From the NCBI GenBank assembly GCA_016110215.1, contig JADWQD010000023.1:62001-126000 (forward strand): a DNA stretch of 64,000 bases, written 5' to 3'. Position numbers and translations under genes: made by a program. Positions 22,092 through 32,374 of this stretch are shown here, in pieces; positions within the stretch are counted from its first letter, which is position 1, and every line of letters begins with the position of its first letter. Source of the DNA: Capronia americana (taxonomy: Eukaryota > Ascomycota > Eurotiomycetes > Chaetothyriales > Herpotrichiellaceae). The notes beneath the pieces were generated by a model. The model ran no database searches, was not told where the DNA came from, and was given only the letters and a program-made list of their open reading frames with translations.

Positions 22092-23303
22092 GGATCTTGC
22101 GATTCTGCGATGGATGATCGTGCGAGGTTGTTCTATGGGAGTTATGAGTCAGCTGCGACGAGGAGATGGATGACGCGTCACGGCGAAGTGAGATGGTGAT
22201 ATCCAAGATGTGATGTGACTCACCACACGACGGTTCTCGACAGAATCAAGTCACGATAGCAGTTGACCGGTTTCGGAGGGTGGTTGAGGCGCTGTTGGGC
22301 AAGGTTGCGCGGCGGTCGAGTACAGACCAAAGTTGGCTGATGAGGCGGCGATGCGGTTACGTTTCGGAGTGCGTGAGCGTGGCGATTATAGAGACGACCG
22401 GGCGGTGGTCTCTTTGCGATATCTTCCCTTGGGCTGAGGAAGATGAAGGAAAAGAAAAGAAGACGGACAAGTAGCTGGAAGAGAAGGGGTGTTCTGATAA
22501 CGAAAGCGGGGTGTTGTGCAGGTGCTGATTTGGTTGGTTGACAGGTTGGTTTGTCGCTTTGTTGTTGTATGCAGACGGCGAGGAGGAGGACGGGATGGGA
22601 TGCAGTTGGGGGGGTGGGCGTGGTGGCCGCGCTGATTTGGCTGCCGCCCCGAGTGTGCTGAATTCATGGCCCCAGGCGTCAGAACCAAGGCCTACCACAG
22701 AAAAGGAGCATCAGCGATTCAGCCACCACTCCCGCAAACGGAATTGGCCCACCGCATCATGGTTCATGCAGGCTTGCAAGGAAGCTGGGCTCGGTGCTTT
22801 TCGGGTGGCTCTCTGGGGTGTGAGTGCCCCCGATGTCTTAGCGAAGCCCGGCCTACCAATAATATGAACACATGGCCCTGTTCGTGCACCTGGCTTGGCA
22901 CCCATTTCGGATCGCGACGGTGGTGATGGCGCCTCGTGATTTGCTCAGCCTTTGCTCAGTCCCGTTTCTGGACCCGCGACTCTTAAGATACAAGCCATGG
23001 AAAGATAATGATAATGGCGACCCTATCTCCCACGCTGCATGGCATACAGTAGTCAGGCAAAGCTTTGGCAACGCTCTTGTATCGGCTCAAAGGAAGTGCT
23101 ATCTAAGCTCCTCCTTAGCACAATCGGATTGAGGCTTCCATGACATTGAGCTCTATTGCACTCAAAACATCCAGAATACGCTTCATCCTCTCTTGTCGAC
23201 TTTGGAAACACGCGCCGCCGTGCTGTCGAAGGGTGCTTCCGCGATGAATTTAGGTTCAGAAGCGTGCTGCTAGACTGGCCTTGCAGTCCCCGTTGAGACG
23301 ATC
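22092..23303. promoter_or_regulatory. Upstream region of STB3-like gene and downstream region of kinase gene
   Basis: 1.2 kb between two minus-strand genes. The minus strand from about 22700 to 22450 is C/T-rich (many CCTCC and TTCC tracts), as in fungal leader regions. No element was recognised beyond this. Confidence 0.4.
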
Positions 23304-24588
23304 TCAAGATTCTGGTTTCATCTGCTCGATCCCTCGGTATCCTTCTTTATATTTGGCACTCAGATAGCGCATATCTTCGATCACCCTGATATCTGTCAGT
23401 GAAGGTCTCGATAACACGGACCATGGTTCCCTTACAATTCTCTGAAGGGCAAGTTTTTCAAGTAGCAAGCCGAAGAAGTCAAATTGAAGCGCAGCCGATA
23501 CAGGATCAAACGGTCCTCGACGTCTTCTTCCGGGGCCGAGATGGGGAAGTGTTTTTGATATTCTCTGATGTAGGAACGGTAGATTTTGTGACGAGGCAAG
23601 TTCCACGCTCCTAGTTCGTCTGCATTCGATCAGCAATCGGTCAGAGGGGACGGACAGTGCCTCACACTCATTGTGGGCATACATGCCACTAGCATCAAAG
23701 ACCACGGGCCTGTCAGTTGTCACATCCAACGAGGTGTTGCCGTCCCACATATCTCCGTGCACTATTCGTGGTTGGATTTGTCGGCTTCCTGTTTCTAGTG
23801 GCCGTAAGAGTCTTGGAATCACTTTTTCCACGATTACCTGACGCATTTGTTGCATTTCATCATCGTTCCCGTGCATATCTTGTTCGAACTGAAACATGGT
23901 GCTAATGATGGTACTGAAACATTTCTCCCACGAGCTCGTCCACTCGTTCCGCTGCGTGCAAGCGCCCATATTGGTAGGCACTGAAAATCCATACATGCCG
24001 TTCGGTGACACTCCCTTCTTATGCATCTCCGCGACTCGGGCTGGTAACGTTTCGGCGTCCGGAACATCGTCTGTCATGTCCACAAAACTGGCAAGATAGA
24101 AATGGACATCGCTGTCGCTCGCATAGGTGCCGACAGCGATCGGCGTCGGGACTAGATCGGGAGTGGCTTTTGCAATGGCGGTTATTGATGCGAATTCGCC
24201 CTCCAAGTTGATCTTGCCGACCCAGGTTCTGCTGATCTGAACACGCAGTATCAGTGCCTGTGACATGTATGATCGAGTGTGCATTTACTTTGAGGAAGAG
24301 CCTTAGAGGGCGTCCGTCCGCCTGCAGAGTTTGAACGACCGCCGTCCTCGCCCACTGGGATAATTTGTGAGGAAAGATACCCTTGACCTTCGAGCCTGGA
24401 GGCAAGTCTTCGAAGTCAGTGTCAACGCGCTACCCAATGGACTCGATACTGACTGGCAGCGACGTTCCGATCGACGTATTGGATATATTTCTCCGGTGGC
24501 ACGTCCTTCAACCCAGCAACGATATTGAGCGCGCTCGTGGGAAGGCTGGGCCCAACGCATCGGGGAACATTGTTACTTCGAGGGTCAT
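23304..24588 (-). CDS. Fructosamine/ketosamine-3-kinase family protein
   Basis: A small cytosolic kinase of the fructosamine-3-kinase fold (aminoglycoside-phosphotransferase relatives) that phosphorylates sugar adducts on proteins or small amines. Proposed exons: 24588-24577, 24429-24289, 24236-23666, 23619-23436 and 23385-23304, giving 329 residues. The last four are well supported by splice sites and phase; the first (four codons, MTLE) is a guess needed to avoid the TAG at 24432-24430. Visible motifs: a nucleotide-binding lobe (SQWARTAVVQT, then FLKISRTWVGKINLEGEF), the catalytic loop RIVHGDMWDGNTSLD, VVFDASGMYAHNEYELG, and a C-terminal FRELVIEDMRYLSAKY that appears only after splicing out a 50-nt intron. 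Length fits the family (about 300-330). The natural substrate is unknown; fungal members are often simply called phosphotransferases. Confidence 0.82.
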
Positions 24589-25109
24589 ACGTGCTGGCTT
24601 CAGCCATGATAGTCGTTGGCCCTCGCAAGTATTTCCGTTAAATAGCAAAGGAGTCCCATGGTGGTTCGGCGAAGTCCATGGGCTTTCCAGGCAGATTGAT
24701 CCTTGGGTTTGTTCTGCGGCCAAGGTAATAATTCTTGCATTGAGCAGTTGCCCGCTCCCCGTGCATTCCAGCGCAAATGTCTCGCTCCTCAACCCCTTAG
24801 AAGCCACGTAGCCCCTTACAGCACCCGCTTGTCTTCGTAGTCCGCGAGGGATGCATGGGCCTGTGCAGGCCACTGCACCTCTTATCGCGCTCCTACTCGA
24901 GAGCGGTTCCCTAATTTGTTCAAGACCTTGAAGTTAGTTGGTGGCTGGAGTACTGCATGTGAGGACAACATCGACATCATTTTTTGTGGCAAGGAGGATG
25001 AGGGCGTACACCCATATCCTACGATACGCAAAGCTGCATCTGAGTGAGTGCCGATGCGTCAAGAACTAGAGGGCACAAACTTGGTCAAGAGCACTTGGAT
25101 GCTGGAAAG
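24589..25109. other. Intergenic, 521 bp
   Basis: Lies upstream of the kinase gene and downstream of the MFS gene, both on the minus strand. I see nothing distinct in it. Confidence 0.4.
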
Positions 25110-26666
25110 CTAAGCTCTCACTGATGATCCATTACCAGCGACTGGCGCTTCATCCTTGAGTGCCGTCGTGGTTTCTTCTGCCTGGTACCTCTTACTTCGC
25201 CACGTCATGCCCCTTCTGTTCAATGCCCACACTGCCGCCATCCCACCGACACCGGTCAAGATGCCAGCCAGAGTGAAGAACCAACCTTTACCTATAGCTC
25301 CGAATAGCGGTTCCATGGCAGCTACGGCACCAGCGCTCATGGCACATCTGATCATGTTTCCCGCCGTCGCGGCACTACTCGGCATCCTGGGGAACCCGTC
25401 AACGAGAAGCGCATTGAAGCAGTTAAGGACCCAAGTACATAGAAAGCCCATGAAGAACTGGAAGGTCAATGGCACGGCCACGTGGACGTGCTCTTCGATG
25501 GCCCAACCATACCCGACTGTGATGGCAAGGCTCGCCAGCAGGAGCCAAATACAGCCTCTGCCTCTTGCCCTTTCAATCGGGAAATGTGCAAGGTCGTCTC
25601 CCCTGACCCTGTCCACCTCTATTCCAACCTGCTTGGCGACGACCCGGTAGTTGTAATCCATGGCCCTACCGGTGAGATACATGCAGATAATCACCCCAGC
25701 TGATCCAGGGAGGTATGCCAGGCCGATCTGCAGCTCATCGAAATTGTAAGGGTGCCGACCGTATGTGGATGGTATAGATGACTGAACGGTGTACCACAAG
25801 GCGTACAAGGATCCGACGATCCAGAGAATGAGCGACGTGTCAGGGTAGGCCATAATTTTAATCGACATGAGCGGGCTGCGGAATGTTAGGCTTCGTGTCG
25901 ATGGACTTCGATGGCCGTCACCAGAGCCAGTTCTTGTGTTCCCACGCTCGCTCAGATCAACCAAGGGTCGATTCCATACCTTGTCCTTGATTTGCCCGTT
26001 TCCAACCACATTCCTTGCCGTTTCGGGGAGAAGCACGCCGAGAGCGGTCACCACCACGGCACCGAAAATCACCAGAGCCCAGAACGCCCACCATACACTG
26101 CCTGAGCTCAGCGCGATCCAGCCACCCACGACGGGACCGATCGCAGTGCCTAGATTCGCCGCCGCCATCACCGGGCCGAGCACCTTTCCCCTTGCGCTGG
26201 GCACGCATATGTCTGACACTATGCCATAGCAAATGCTGAGCACTGCACTAGACCCGAGGCTCTGTATGGCGCGAAGTATGAGCAAACCAGCATAGCTGGA
26301 CCGATTGATTGCCAAGCCCAACGAGGCGAGGGTGTAGACTGTGAAAGTCGCCAAAATTAGAGGCCGTCGCCCAAGTGTGTCGGAGAACGTCGACAAGACT
26401 AAGGGCGCCAAGGCCTGGAAGATGATATAGACGGTGATCGTAAGGTTAATCTCTTGAGCCGAGACGCCAAACTGTGCGGAAAGGAGCGGAAGGAGAGGCA
26501 GATACATGGTCGCGGTCAAAGGAGATGCAAGTGTTGCGGTGCCCAGTAGGCAGGTGATGATGCGGCGAACGGGTACGCTGAAGACAGAATACACATCTGC
26601 CTCAGACGCTGAACACGGTGCAGAAGTATCAGCCGGCACTTTATCAGTAGCCTTGCTTGTAGCCAT
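25110..26666 (-). CDS. MFS drug:H+ antiporter-like transporter (DHA1 family)
   Basis: A single-exon 12-helix major facilitator of 518 residues at the plasma membrane, of the fungal DHA1 multidrug/polyamine type. Helix 1 ends in the signature MYLPLLPLLSAQFGVS; loop 2-3 has motif A as FSDTLGRRPLILATF; helix 4 carries RAIQSLGSSAVLSICYGIVSD; helix 5 has the antiporter motif AAANLGTAIGPVVGGWIAL. A hydrophilic loop of about 50 residues (RGNTRTGSGDGHRSPST) joins the two halves, as usual. The chosen ATG is at 26666; upstream in-frame codons are not ATG. Export of toxic compounds is the family role; the actual substrate cannot be seen. The neighbouring kinase does not suggest a joint pathway. Confidence 0.87.
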   Translation of the reverse strand: MATSKATDKVPADTSAPCSASEADVYSVFSVPVRRIITCLLGTATLASPLTATMYLPLLPLLSAQFGVSAQEINLTITVYIIFQALAPLVLSTFSDTLGRRPLILATFTVYTLASLGLAINRSSYAGLLILRAIQSLGSSAVLSICYGIVSDICVPSARGKVLGPVMAAANLGTAIGPVVGGWIALSSGSVWWAFWALVIFGAVVVTALGVLLPETARNVVGNGQIKDKVWNRPLVDLSERGNTRTGSGDGHRSPSTRSLTFRSPLMSIKIMAYPDTSLILWIVGSLYALWYTVQSSIPSTYGRHPYNFDELQIGLAYLPGSAGVIICMYLTGRAMDYNYRVVAKQVGIEVDRVRGDDLAHFPIERARGRGCIWLLLASLAITVGYGWAIEEHVHVAVPLTFQFFMGFLCTWVLNCFNALLVDGFPRMPSSAATAGNMIRCAMSAGAVAAMEPLFGAIGKGWFFTLAGILTGVGGMAAVWALNRRGMTWRSKRYQAEETTTALKDEAPVAGNGSSVRA

Positions 26667-28102
26667 GGAGGCATCCCGATCCAACTTGAACCTCCAGTGT
26701 TCCGTTCTCCTTGGCCAAAACTCTCGCCAACGACGGCGATCGGCATTTCACGATGCTAAGAGACGTTCTGCTCGCACCTCACCCCAAACTAGGATGGGAG
26801 ACATGATGAGTCCAGAGGGGTCTGGAGAACGCCTGAGCACAGTTACGAATGCGTAGATAAACAATGGAAGTGTGTATCAGAGACGGAGATGCGTATGTGC
26901 ATGACGTCACTACGTACTGTGAACTAGTACAGGTCCCTCGGATAACCTTCCAAATCACAGGCAGATGCTTGTGTTGTCAGTTCGCCCCGAATTGCCTGGT
27001 GGGTACCTGGGATTGTGCGAGGTACGGAATACATAGATGTGGCCCAATACCAAATCAAGACACTTACATTTGCTTCGAAGCATTAATGCATGAATCTCCG
27101 CGACATTGACACTGGAAACACTTACAGGGCTGCACACGACAACTAAGGCTTTTGGCGGGGATGTCAGACAGTCAAGCTGTGCGCGGGGCAAATACTGACA
27201 CTGGCAACTTCACTGGGAATTTTACGATACAGTAGCACGAGTGCCGAAGTTGAATGATATCAAGTTTCGCGAGTTAAACAGACCGGTCCTCGCGTTAAAG
27301 TGATATGTGTCGATTGACTTTTGTCACTGCGCCTAGCTGAAGGCCAGCATCCTCCCTTCACAGGTAGGTACCTAGTGAGCTACATAGCGCCGTTGTCATT
27401 CCAGGCTTGAAGCATCGCTCCTTGTTCTGTCTGCATCGCGTCCGCAAAGCTGCTCCGCGTACCAGCAGTATGGAAACATGATGAAGGCGATGAAGGAAAG
27501 ACTCAAGGCCGATCTTGGTGGATCGCTCGGACGATCAAAGATCAACAATGGAGCACATTCTCCACCGAATTGCGATCTTAATTCCCGGTTCCCGCCTGCT
27601 AGTCACTCCCGCACGTGGAGCGTTCAGAGTTGTTGATATTAAGGCTGACGTCAACTTGTAAGCTGGAACTTGGCACCTGCTTGGGGCTTCGCAATTTCTT
27701 CTCCGATCCCGTTGGTGTATGCGTTGCGGCTTCAAGCCATTCAGATTCGACTCTCGTCCCTGAGAATCAACTTGCCCTCCGCTGCGAGAATCATATGGCT
27801 TCAGTGACCACTGCAGGCCCAAACCCACGCGCGAAGCTCTAGGTTGGTGATCCGCGCTTGCTCCACGAAAGCGAAATCGCTTTGCATTGTCCTTCCTTGT
27901 GCCGTCCTTTTGTTAGTGCCTCAGTGGCCTTTCCTGGATCGCAATGTTCGGCGACGCGAACCTAGAGCCCCTGGTCACCTCAATTCCGATGACCGATGGT
28001 TATTCTGGACAAGCGATAATCGAGCTTCAACTCGAGCGACTTCATCCTCAGCATCCGCAAAGAATCGTGGCGCGAATGCGATCAACCGATGCCCTAATGG
28101 AA
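26667..28102. other. Intergenic, 1.4 kb
   Basis: Promoter of the MFS gene and 3' flank of PRP31. Short open frames present here show no family resemblance. I found no repeat or RNA gene. Confidence 0.4.
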
Positions 28103-29982
28103 TCATTTGATGGTCGTAGAAGGAGGGCCCATATTCGTTCTCTTCGCAGGAGGCAACCCCGGTACCTTGAACCCTCCATCCGTCTTTCCAGCGTGCACCT
28201 GTGTGAACGTGCCACTGGAGAAATACCCGGCACCCTCGGCTTCGCGCTTCCTCTTGAGCTCAGCCTGCACCTTGGGATCAACCAACTCGAGCCCCTGAAC
28301 AGGAGTGAAGGCAATCGAACTTGCCGTGCCGGCCCCGACACCACTCGTACGAAGGCCTTGGGCTCTCAACGCAGTGGCATTTCCTGCAGCGCCAAAGCCT
28401 CGCAGCGATGTAGCCGTGCCGCTGTTTAGACTTGTCGCCGTACCCCCCACGCCCCAGCCAGGATTTTTCTTACTCAACTTTGCCATCGTCCGGCGATCAA
28501 TTTGCGTGGCACGGATTCGGCCATCGTTCTGCGCACCGATCATGCCAAGCCCTACCGTCTCTTCGCCAGTGCCGTAACCCACTTCCCTTTCTTCCTTGCC
28601 GAAAGCCATGCGATTCTGTTGCTTTCTCAGGTCAGTCATGGCTGTCGCTTCCTTGGCCTTGCGCGCCCTCCTTCCACCACGCTTTCTGCTTGGCTTGTCA
28701 TCTGGCGCCGGTAGAGCTCTGGCGCCTCTGTTTGGTGGCGGCTCGGTCAGCTTGTCCAAGCGCCGTAAGCACTCATTGAGAAGTTGCTCCCCTGTCGATC
28801 CGTCAGGGGCTTGATGTACACTGTCCACTCGCGCGGCAAGAACTAGCTTGCCCGACACGATGCGCATTGCCTGAACTCTAAGATCGTTCGGGATTTCTTG
28901 TATGAGCGGTGAGTGGTAGAGAAAGCCTTGTTGTCGGATGCCAACGTTTGTGGCCAGACCGCTCTGTTTCTGTTTTCTTGTGCCCATAGCCGGGATGTTG
29001 CGGTCGGGTGTCTTTGCCAGCCCTTGAAGACCACCGGCGAAGTTGAGTAATTGGGCTGCCGTCAAAGAGCCGATCAGCGCGGTCAGGTTAGGCGCAAAGA
29101 CGTTCATCCGCGACTGGACGTATTCCGTCAGTACTCTCTTGGCTTTGTCGAGCTTTATTGTCATCTCGCATGCTTGCAACGTCGTTTCGAGTTCTTGTTC
29201 ACTCAGGTCCTGACCTCTTGTCGTCGTTCCTTCCACAGTAACAACCATCAAGGTAGGACCGTCCAGAATAGACCGAAGAGGAGCCCCGACTATGTTGTCC
29301 GAGGACTCGGCTATCCGTTTTATATTGTCCAACGGACCGTTTTTTATGATCGCAACCGTTTTTGCATAATCCAGCGGGTTTGTGACGAGGGTTTCCAACT
29401 CCGGGAATCGAGTTGAGTAATGGTCACGTATGAATTTGTGGACAAGAATGATTTCGCTGTCAATCTGCGTGGAGAGGGAGTTGGACTGGGTCAGGAGCGC
29501 ATATTCAGGATTGTCCTCGACCGACCCGACTGTTGTTGTCCGTTGTTCGGGAGGGATGCTTTGATAATGTGCTATTTTCTGTAGGGTGACCGAAGCGTCA
29601 GGGCTATATCCGTATTGTGTAAACGAACATCATATTGATAGCAGAATAGAAGAAAGCTTACCTCTAATACCGGCTCCAGCGTCTTCATCAAGCCGGCAAC
29701 ACTTCGTACGTCGCGAACGCCTCCGAGTCGCATCTTCTCAACCTTGGCTTTTGTCTCTTCTTCATCCTCGGCAGTTCCGAAGGCGCCTGATTCTGGGGCA
29801 GCGAGCTCCTCATCGGCGTCCCCCATCTCTTCTTCATCACCATCGCGTCCGAGATCTGGGCTGGCACGAAGCGCGTGTTCACGGTCTGCGCCTTCCCCAT
29901 CGTGAAAGCCGTTCTCTTGGTCGTTGTTCTCGTCGCCGTCGTCATCAAAGTCGTTGAGGAGCTCGTCCGCAAGTGTCGCCAT
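28103..29982 (-). CDS. PRP31: U4/U6 snRNP assembly factor Prp31
   Basis: A nuclear splicing factor that binds the U4 5' stem-loop together with Snu13 and locks the U4/U6.U5 tri-snRNP. Exons 29982-29662 and 29578-28103 join in phase 0 over an 83-nt intron (GTAAGC..CCCTACAG), giving 598 residues. The first 107 residues are strongly acidic (DDDGDENNDQENG, DEEEMGDADEEL) and end in LMKTLEPVLE, as in the family. The Nop domain (about 200-350) includes APNLTALIGSLTAAQLLNFAGGLQGLAKTP, GTRKQKQSGLATNVGIRQQG and GFLYHSPLIQEIP. Next comes a basic stretch (SRKRGGRRARKAKEATAMTD) with RMAFGKEEREVGYGTGEETVGLGM, and a C-terminus that reads like normal Prp31. The gene looks complete. CLF1, another spliceosome gene, lies about 2.4 kb away. 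Confidence 0.95.
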
Positions 29983-30260
29983 CTCCAGTCACAGCGGCTT
30001 GTGAATAGACAACGAGAAAAAATGCTTGCAGCCGTTGAAGAGTAAGTGATGTTATTTTGAGGCTATGTGAAGCGAACTCAATTGCGGAGTTCAAGGCTGC
30101 GGCAAAACTTCTCCATAGTCTCAATGTCGGTGAAATGGCGGCCTAAACCTGCTTCGACGGTCCCCACTTATCCGGGGAATTGGGAAACTCAGCATTTTGT
30201 GCAAAGGCTTAAAAATTTTCCGGTGAGCCTGTCATCCCTAGAGGTCACATTTTGACCACT
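29983..30260. other. Short intergenic region upstream of PRP31
   Basis: 278 bp that must hold both the PRP31 promoter and the 3' end of the GNAT gene. I see nothing distinct in it. Confidence 0.4.
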
Positions 30261-31156
30261 CTAGAATTCTGAAGAAAGGAGCTGTCTGCGAATGCGCTCG
30301 CCTTCCGGATTCACCTGTCCACCTTTGATCATGACCAGAAACTCACAGCCTTCGGGCAAATCACCAAATGGCCAGTCTATTCCACGTGCCTTGACGGCCT
30401 GCAACACTTCTAGAGGCTCTGAATGGTCAACCCAGAAGTTGGTGTAGGCACAGCAGACGACGTTGTCTTCTCCATGAGTCTTGAATAAACCTCCTCGCAG
30501 AACCGCCTCCTTGACATAGCCAACAGGGCTACTGTCCATGATTGCGCGGGCATGTTCTCTTGCCATCTTCAAATCAACCTCCTCGATCCCTCTACCAAAC
30601 GCTCTAAGTGCAGCGAGGATAGCAGCAGGGTGAGAGCTGAGGATGCCAAAGCCTCCGTCGTTCTTACCCTCACGAAGCTTCAGTAGTAGCTGCAATTTTT
30701 AGCCTCTTTCTCAACAGTATGTTTGGAAATGACTTACTCCGGTAGCGAGCCGGTGGCGTCGGTACTTTGGGTCGATGCAGAGCTGTGTGATCCAGCATAT
30801 TTCCCGGCCTTCATAGTTCCAGCGAGTTGCAAAAACGCAGCCAGCCAGTTCGCCTCCGCATGTGGCTCGAGTGTGGAAGTTGTTTGCATTTGCGGGTAAA
30901 CACTGTTGACGCAGGCGGTCAGGACTCATCCGGACACGACGACCTGGTGAGGTCAGTCAAGTGTCACTGAATGGGGGACGAGAAGTGGTAGATGCTCACC
31001 TTGCTTTGCGAATGGCCCAATATTTTTCTCTGCATTAGGTCCCCAGACACCGTACGAATTTGAAAACAGGTTTGCAGCTTCAACGATCATTGCCTCAGAC
31101 ATGTCGCCGAAGGCGACATTCTCGAAGACGACAGGAGGAAGTGGTGTCGAATCCAT
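30261..31156 (-). CDS. GNAT-family N-acetyltransferase
   Basis: An acetyl-CoA-dependent acetyltransferase of unknown substrate. Exons 31156-31000, 30943-30738 and 30689-30261 join with good splice sites (GTGAGC, GTAAGT; introns 57 and 48 nt) into 263 residues. The acetyl-CoA motif A spans the second junction: WITQLCIDPKYRRHRLATG then LLLKLREGKNDGG, where R-R-H-R-L-A-T-G is the pyrophosphate-binding loop. Before it lies GGELAGCVFATRW, a typical GNAT beta-strand pair. The C-terminal third (HPAAILAALRAFGRGIEEV, then GDLPEGCEFLVMIKG) resembles fungal hypothetical GNAT proteins. The start ATG begins MDSTPLPPVVFENV and lies in a divergent promoter shared with CLF1. Joined coding length is exactly divisible by three. 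Confidence 0.8.
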
Positions 31157-32374
31157 ATTTTGAGAGAGAATGTTGATGAAGACAGATGGAAGCGAAAGAC
31201 ATTTCAACTTTGCGGTACTAAAGAAATATTCGCAAAAAAGGTTAACGGAGCCTAAAGTGAAGTGAGTTGCAAGTGAGAGTTTCATGGAGTGAAGCATACC
31301 TTCTTCTACCAAAAAACCCACAGCATCGACATATTGACCTGGTGACCCTGAAAGCGCGGGGTGCAGTGGAGGCCAAAAGCGGCGCCTTAACAGCCGTCTT
31401 CGGCGGCCATTTCACTAACAATCAGCGTTTCTCTTCACGGAAGAGTTTCTCTCTCTTGCTTGGAGACAGTCTCGCTAATACGATGCGAGGGAGCGCCGTC
31501 AGTTACTCCCATCGGATTCCGACACTCCCACTTACTCTGCATAGGAAGCATGAACAGGTAGATACCAGCATCAGCACCACGACGCCCAGTTTCTTTCATT
31601 GCTCTTCGCCATTCTCGATACACAGCTGTAGTAGACGGGCTGTCATCTACCATACATCCCCTAATTGCTGAGATTAAGCGAGACGAGAGTCCCTTCGGTA
31701 TCGTGGCTAAAGAACTGGACCTCTCAGTCAAACTCAGCCCAAGTTCATGACTCAGCGATTGGAGAGGTGTTTTGAAGCTTGATGTCCTCAATTCTGATAT
31801 TCGAGTGCAGGTTGGATCTGTGGTCACATTCAGAGTGATGGCAGAATTGCATTCTAGCTACGCGAATGAACATGGGAGTTTTCGAGGTCCACTACTCCTA
31901 ATTGCTTGGTGTATTCACATGGAAACAGAGTGGTGGCCCCTGTGCTTGTAGCAGACTTTGGGTTGTTCTTAAGAAACGCACAAAGAGAACAGCATTCTTA
32001 TTGTGAAAGGCAATACGTAGCTTGTACTCCGTATGCAGAGGAAAAACACGATCAGATAGGGGAGGATGAAGTCGATCTAGGGCGGCATGACTTGTTCTTC
32101 AAAATAAGGTTAGCTTGATCGAGCCGCAGGTGGCTTTTCTCCGCCTCGGCAAAGTTTCTCCGCAGCGCAGGCTTCTTGTCATTCAAGGGAATCAAAAAGT
32201 ATACCAGTTGTCAACTGAGTGCCGACAACTTGTTCTCAGACTCCACCCAGATCAGCGCTCGAGATTCGACTCTCGTTGCTGAAGCGCTCTCAGCGCGTAA
32301 GCCTTAGGGCCAGCTCGACCCCCATCGACTGAGAAGAAATCGCAAATCCATTTACCTGCCCGTCTATCGTAATC
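31157..32374. promoter_or_regulatory. Divergent promoter region GNAT gene / CLF1
   Basis: 1.2 kb between opposite start codons. It contains one exact TACTCCGTA word (32025-32033), discussed in the findings. The CLF1 leader is C/T-rich just before 32375. No gene was recognised here. Confidence 0.5.

Noticed and set aside
23304..26666. Kinase plus MFS transporter as a small metabolite gene cluster
   Set aside because: No synthase, no pathway transcription factor, and only two genes; ordinary neighbours are the simpler reading.
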